A program made the position numbers and the translations under genes. Positions 33,061 to 35,450 of a stretch of DNA of 35,450 bases are shown here, one piece after another; positions within the stretch are counted from its first letter, which is position 1; each line of letters opens with the position of its first letter. A model generated the notes under the pieces. That model was not told where the DNA came from. It ran no database searches and worked only from the letters and a program-made list of their open reading frames with translations. Origin of the DNA: Clostridia bacterium (GTDB lineage Bacteria > Bacillota > Clostridia > Oscillospirales > CAG-272); the NCBI GenBank assembly GCA_017646005.1, contig JAGCNJ010000013.1, positions 1-35,450 on the forward strand, written 5' to 3'.

Positions 33061-33100
33061 ACCTCCAAACAAACGGCTTTGTACCATTTTATTTGGAGGT
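33061..33100 (-). promoter_or_regulatory. Hairpin that can mask the ribosome binding site of the lipoprotein gene
   Basis: On the minus strand ACCTCCAAA (33100-33092) is complementary to TTTGGAGGT (33069-33061), the latter containing the GGAGGT of the lipoprotein gene. A small ACAAA-GCCG-TTTGT hairpin can form inside. The 9-bp stem could hide the binding site. It lacks a T-run and so is not a good terminator. Confidence 0.5.
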
Positions 33101-33119
33101 CTTCTTTAATATTACTCTC

Positions 33120-33662
33120 TTAATAGCGCAAGCTCGCGCATTCAACCGTCGCGCTGCTGTTATAAAACTTTGCAAGCTTTACAAGCTTCGAAGTCGCTTC
33201 AAAGAATATTGCTGTTGTTTCCTTGGTCTTTTCATCCTTGAGAATACCGACGTATATATCGGGTGAGCTCATTGAGGACACCGCATACACCTTCTTTTCA
33301 GCGGCGTCTGCGCGAGTCTTGTATTCATCCGTATAAGGCGCAATTACAGACATATCCTGCATTCTTGCCTTGTAAAATTCGCGTCTTGATTTTCTGCCGA
33401 ATATCTTTGTAAAGGTCATTTCACCCTTGACAACAGTATATTCGTATTCGATCTGAACGTATCGCCAGGTGAAAAACCATATTATCGCGGTAAAAAGCAC
33501 GATAAAGCAACCGAGCACGTAAAGCTTGAGCTTACATAATACCGAGAAAAATACGATCGGAAAAAGTATGTACGCAAGTATCAGAAGTGTTCTTTTAAGC
33601 TTAAGCTTACCCTCGATCTTTGCTTCAACGCAATACTCAAAATAATTTGCAAACTCGTTCAT
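33120..33662 (-). CDS. Two-TM protein with PH-like C-terminal domain (possibly DUF6106-like)
   Basis: This 180-residue protein has a cytoplasmic N-terminus, two membrane helices at about 25-43 and 46-67 (LILAYILFPIVFFSVL, LYVLGCFIVLFTAIIWFF) and a C-terminal beta-rich domain at about 70-170, opening with QIEYEYTVVKGEMTFTKIFGR, as in bacterial PH-like proteins. The layout recalls DUF6106 of Clostridia, though from memory only. Function unknown. Its promoter is at 33703-33731 and AAAGGAGAAAGTAAA precedes the ATG. It lies 64 bases upstream of the lipoprotein gene, so may be the first gene of the alr/ackA transcript. Confidence 0.8.
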   Translation of the reverse strand: MNEFANYFEYCVEAKIEGKLKLKRTLLILAYILFPIVFFSVLCKLKLYVLGCFIVLFTAIIWFFTWRYVQIEYEYTVVKGEMTFTKIFGRKSRREFYKARMQDMSVIAPYTDEYKTRADAAEKKVYAVSSMSSPDIYVGILKDEKTKETTAIFFEATSKLVKLAKFYNSSATVECASLRY

Positions 33663-33702
33663 TTTACTTTCTCCTTTGAGTGCAAAATATGTATTTTACA
33701 TA

Positions 33703-33731
33703 AGTATAGCACACAAATACGATTTATTCAA
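33703..33731 (-). promoter_or_regulatory. Promoter of the two-TM protein / lipoprotein / alr / ackA run
   Basis: On the minus strand TTGAAT (33726-33731) and TATACT (33703-33708) are 17 bases apart. It is back to back with the plus-strand promoter at 33771-33799. Confidence 0.8.
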
Positions 33732-33770
33732 GAGAATGTGTACAATTTCATCCATTTTTTACTTTTACTA

Positions 33771-33799
33771 TTGAAATACAGAGAAATGTGTTGTATAAT
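33771..33799 (+). promoter_or_regulatory. Promoter of the ACT / UPF0210 pair
   Basis: TTGAAA (33771-33776) and TATAAT (33794-33799) with a 17-base spacer. Transcription should start near 33806, about 29 bases before the ACT gene start. Confidence 0.88.
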
Positions 33800-33834
33800 A
33801 TATCCGTAAATCTTTATAACGAGAGGATAAAACC

Positions 33835-34104
33835 ATGAAAGCAGTTGTAACCGTAACAGGAAAGGACACACTCGGAATCATAGCAGACGTTTCGGGAATT
33901 TGCTCAAAATACGGAGCTAATATCGTTGATATTTCACAAAGCGTTATGCGCGATTATTTCGCGATGATAATGCTTGTCGATATCGACAGACTCAATATGC
34001 CATTCACAGAATTCGTGGACAAAATAAAGCGTCACGGAGATGAAAAGGGACTCGTTATCCAGGCTATGCACGAGGATATCTTCAATTCGATGCACAGAAT
34101 ATAA
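33835..34104 (+). CDS. ACT domain-containing protein (UPF0237 family)
   Basis: This 89-residue protein is a single ACT domain. It begins MKAVVTVTGKDTLGIIADV, the strand-loop that binds small ligands, and contains NIVDISQSVMRDYFAMIMLVDI, typical of the short ACT proteins (UPF0237) of Firmicutes and archaea. ACT domains bind amino acids or other regulators, but this family has no settled ligand. Its partner is the UPF0210 gene, 24 bases downstream; the two genes are usually adjacent across Firmicutes and archaea. GAGAGGATAAAACC precedes the ATG. Confidence 0.95.
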   Translation: MKAVVTVTGKDTLGIIADVSGICSKYGANIVDISQSVMRDYFAMIMLVDIDRLNMPFTEFVDKIKRHGDEKGLVIQAMHEDIFNSMHRI

Positions 34105-34128
34105 TTAACCGATATTTGGAGTATTTAT

Positions 34129-35450
34129 ATGTTAAACACCGCAGATATACTTGAAACCATAAATATGATACACGAGGAAAACCTCGATATCAGAACCATC
34201 ACGATGGGTATCTCACTTCTCGACTGTGCGGACTCGGATGAAGACCGCCTTTGCGAAAAGGTATATGAAAAGATCACGACCTATGCTCGCGATCTTGTAA
34301 AAACAGGCGAGGATATCGAAAAACAGTACGGTATCCCGATAATCAACAAGCGCGTTGCCGTAACGCCCGTATCCATCATCGGCGGACATCTTTCGCCCGA
34401 TGGATACATCAAGCTTGCAAAGACGCTTGACCGTGCGGCAGAAACGCTCGGAATCAACTTCATCGGCGGCTTCGGCGCGCTAGTACATAAGGGTATGACC
34501 AAGGCTGACGATACTCTGCTTTCGGTTATTCCCGAAGCCCTTGCAGAAACAAAGCTCGTTTGCTCGTCTGTAAACGTGGCAACGACAAAGGCAGGTATAA
34601 ATATGGATGCCGTCGCGCGTATGGGCAAAATCGTCAAGCGTGCGGCGTATCTCACACGCGATAACGGCTCTATCGGATGCGCAAAATTCGTCGTATTCGC
34701 AAACGCTCCCGAGGATAACCCCTTTATGGCAGGCGCATTCCACGGCGTCGGAGAGGGTGATGCGGTAGTAAGCGTCGGCGTATCCGGCCCCGGTGTTGTA
34801 TCAAGCGCGATAAAACGCGCAGGCGATTGCGATTTCCAGATGCTTGCGGAAACTATAAAGAAAACGGCGTTCAAGATAACACGTGTCGGTCAGCTCGTTG
34901 CGCTTGAAGCTTCAAGAAGACTTGGCGTGCCGTTTGGTATCGTTGACCTGTCTCTCGCGCCCACTCCTGCAATAGGCGACTCGGTTGCGCATATACTTGA
35001 AGAGATGGGACTTGAATCCTGCGGTGCGTGCGGTACGACCGCGGCACTTGCGCTTCTCAACGACGCAGTCAAGAAGGGCGGCGTAATGGCGTCGTCAAGC
35101 GTCGGCGGGCTTTCGGGCGCATTCATTCCCGTGTCCGAGGACCAGGGTATGATAGATGCTGTAACCTGCGGCGCGCTCACGATTGAAAAGCTTGAAGCGA
35201 TGACAGCCGTATGTTCGGTCGGACTTGATATGATAGTAATTCCGGGCGATACGAGCGAGGACGTTATAAGCGGTATAATCGCAGACGAAATTTCGATCGG
35301 TGTAGCGAATACAAAGACCACAGCCGTTCGTGTAATTCCCGCATACGGAATGAACGTGGGCGACGTAGTAGATTACGGCGGACTTCTCGGTCACGCGCCG
35401 GTAATCAAGGTCAATAATTATTCCCCGGCGAAATTCATCGCGCGCGGCGG
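34129..35450 (+). CDS. UPF0210 / DUF711 (PFL-like) family protein, cut by the window end
   Basis: The first 440 residues are present of a protein expected to be about 450. It starts [20 protein letters not shown] and contains [88 protein letters not shown] [17 protein letters not shown], and [21 protein letters not shown]. These are hallmarks of UPF0210, distantly related to pyruvate formate-lyase folds. The biochemical role is unknown. The last visible residues are KFIARGG, so about a dozen C-terminal residues lie outside. GGAGTATTTAT precedes the ATG. Confidence 0.93.
   Translation, partial: MLNTADILETINMIHEENLDIRTITMGISLLDCADSDEDRLCEKVYEKITTYARDLVKTGEDIEKQYGIPIINKRVAVTPVSIIGGHLSPDGYIKLAKTLDRAAETLGINFIGGFGALVHKGMTKADDTLLSVIPEALAETKLVCSSVNVATTKAGINMDAVARMGKIVKRAAYLTRDNGSIGCAKFVVFANAPEDNPFMAGAFHGVGEGDAVVSVGVSGPGVVSSAIKRAGDCDFQMLAETIKKTAFKITRVGQLVALEASRRLGVPFGIVDLSLAPTPAIGDSVAHILEEMGLESCGACGTTAALALLNDAVKKGGVMASSSVGGLSGAFIPVSEDQGMIDAVTCGALTIEKLEAMTAVCSVGLDMIVIPGDTSEDVISGIIADEISIGVANTKTTAVRVIPAYGMNVGDVVDYGGLLGHAPVIKVNNYSPAKFIARG

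Noticed and set aside
33061..33100. Hairpin as terminator of the two-TM protein gene
   Set aside because: It lacks a T-run and its loop is long; overlap with the SD makes a translational role more likely.
1..35450. CRISPR arrays, tRNA or rRNA genes, integrases
   Set aside because: I looked for regularly spaced repeats, cloverleaf GGTTCRANYC patterns and recombinase motifs and saw none; a tRNAscan or CRISPR search would confirm.

Overview
The window is a gene-dense stretch of chromosome from a Gram-positive Firmicute. It is most likely a member of class Clostridia, perhaps an Oscillospirales-like gut lineage. This rests on the gene orders (rnc / radical SAM / smc / ftsY; rdgB / yhbY / nadD-yqeK / LCP / rsfS / leuS; infC-rpmI-rplT; SpoU methyltransferase / dprA / topA / trmFO), on consensus sigma-A promoters with TTGACA and TATAAT boxes, strong AGGAGG ribosome binding sites, a Gram-positive type SOS box, and an ACT / UPF0210 gene pair. 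Genus and species cannot be told from this sequence. I see no phage, transposase, rRNA, tRNA or CRISPR array.

Layout. 1-222: a structured repeat (copy A). 229-4639 (+): a promoter, a large secreted and membrane-anchored protein with a probable TIM barrel, a ribokinase-like kinase, and ruvX. 4655-4900: structured repeat copy B with a second repeat module. 4911-5476: a small XRE-type regulator bracketed by two near-identical terminators. 5490-5746 (-): rpsU with its own promoter. 5783-18699 (-): ten tightly packed genes, rnc -> radical SAM -> smc -> ftsY -> rdgB -> yhbY -> nadD-yqeK fusion -> LCP -> rsfS -> leuS. 18715-19135: repeat copy C, the most elaborate. 19164-24996 (-): SpoU methyltransferase -> dprA -> topA -> trmFO. 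25014-26392 (-): infC-rpmI-rplT with promoter, attenuator leader and terminator. 26453-27650 (+): lexA with its SOS box, followed by a divergent YpsA/SLOG-like gene. 27624-29838 (-): DUF218 protein, C26 peptidase, nitroreductase. 29846-33731 (-): a two-TM protein, a probable lipoprotein, alr, ackA and a tiny membrane protein. 33771-35450 (+): an ACT-domain protein and a UPF0210 protein cut by the window end.

Most genes are housekeeping: translation (leuS, rsfS, infC, rpmI, rplT, rpsU, trmFO, yhbY), chromosome maintenance (smc, topA, ruvX, dprA, lexA), protein targeting (ftsY), NAD and nucleotide metabolism (nadD-yqeK, rdgB), cell wall (alr, LCP) and acetate metabolism (ackA).

The least ordinary feature is a family of interspersed, multi-hairpin repeats (A, B, C). 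Their linkers are conserved while the stem sequences differ with compensating changes on the opposite arm. Other points of interest are the infC leader with an AUU start and mutually exclusive hairpins, a 21-bp perfect palindrome that ends two convergent genes and gives both the same C-terminal peptide, the SOS-linked SLOG-like gene, and an RBS-masking hairpin before the probable lipoprotein gene.
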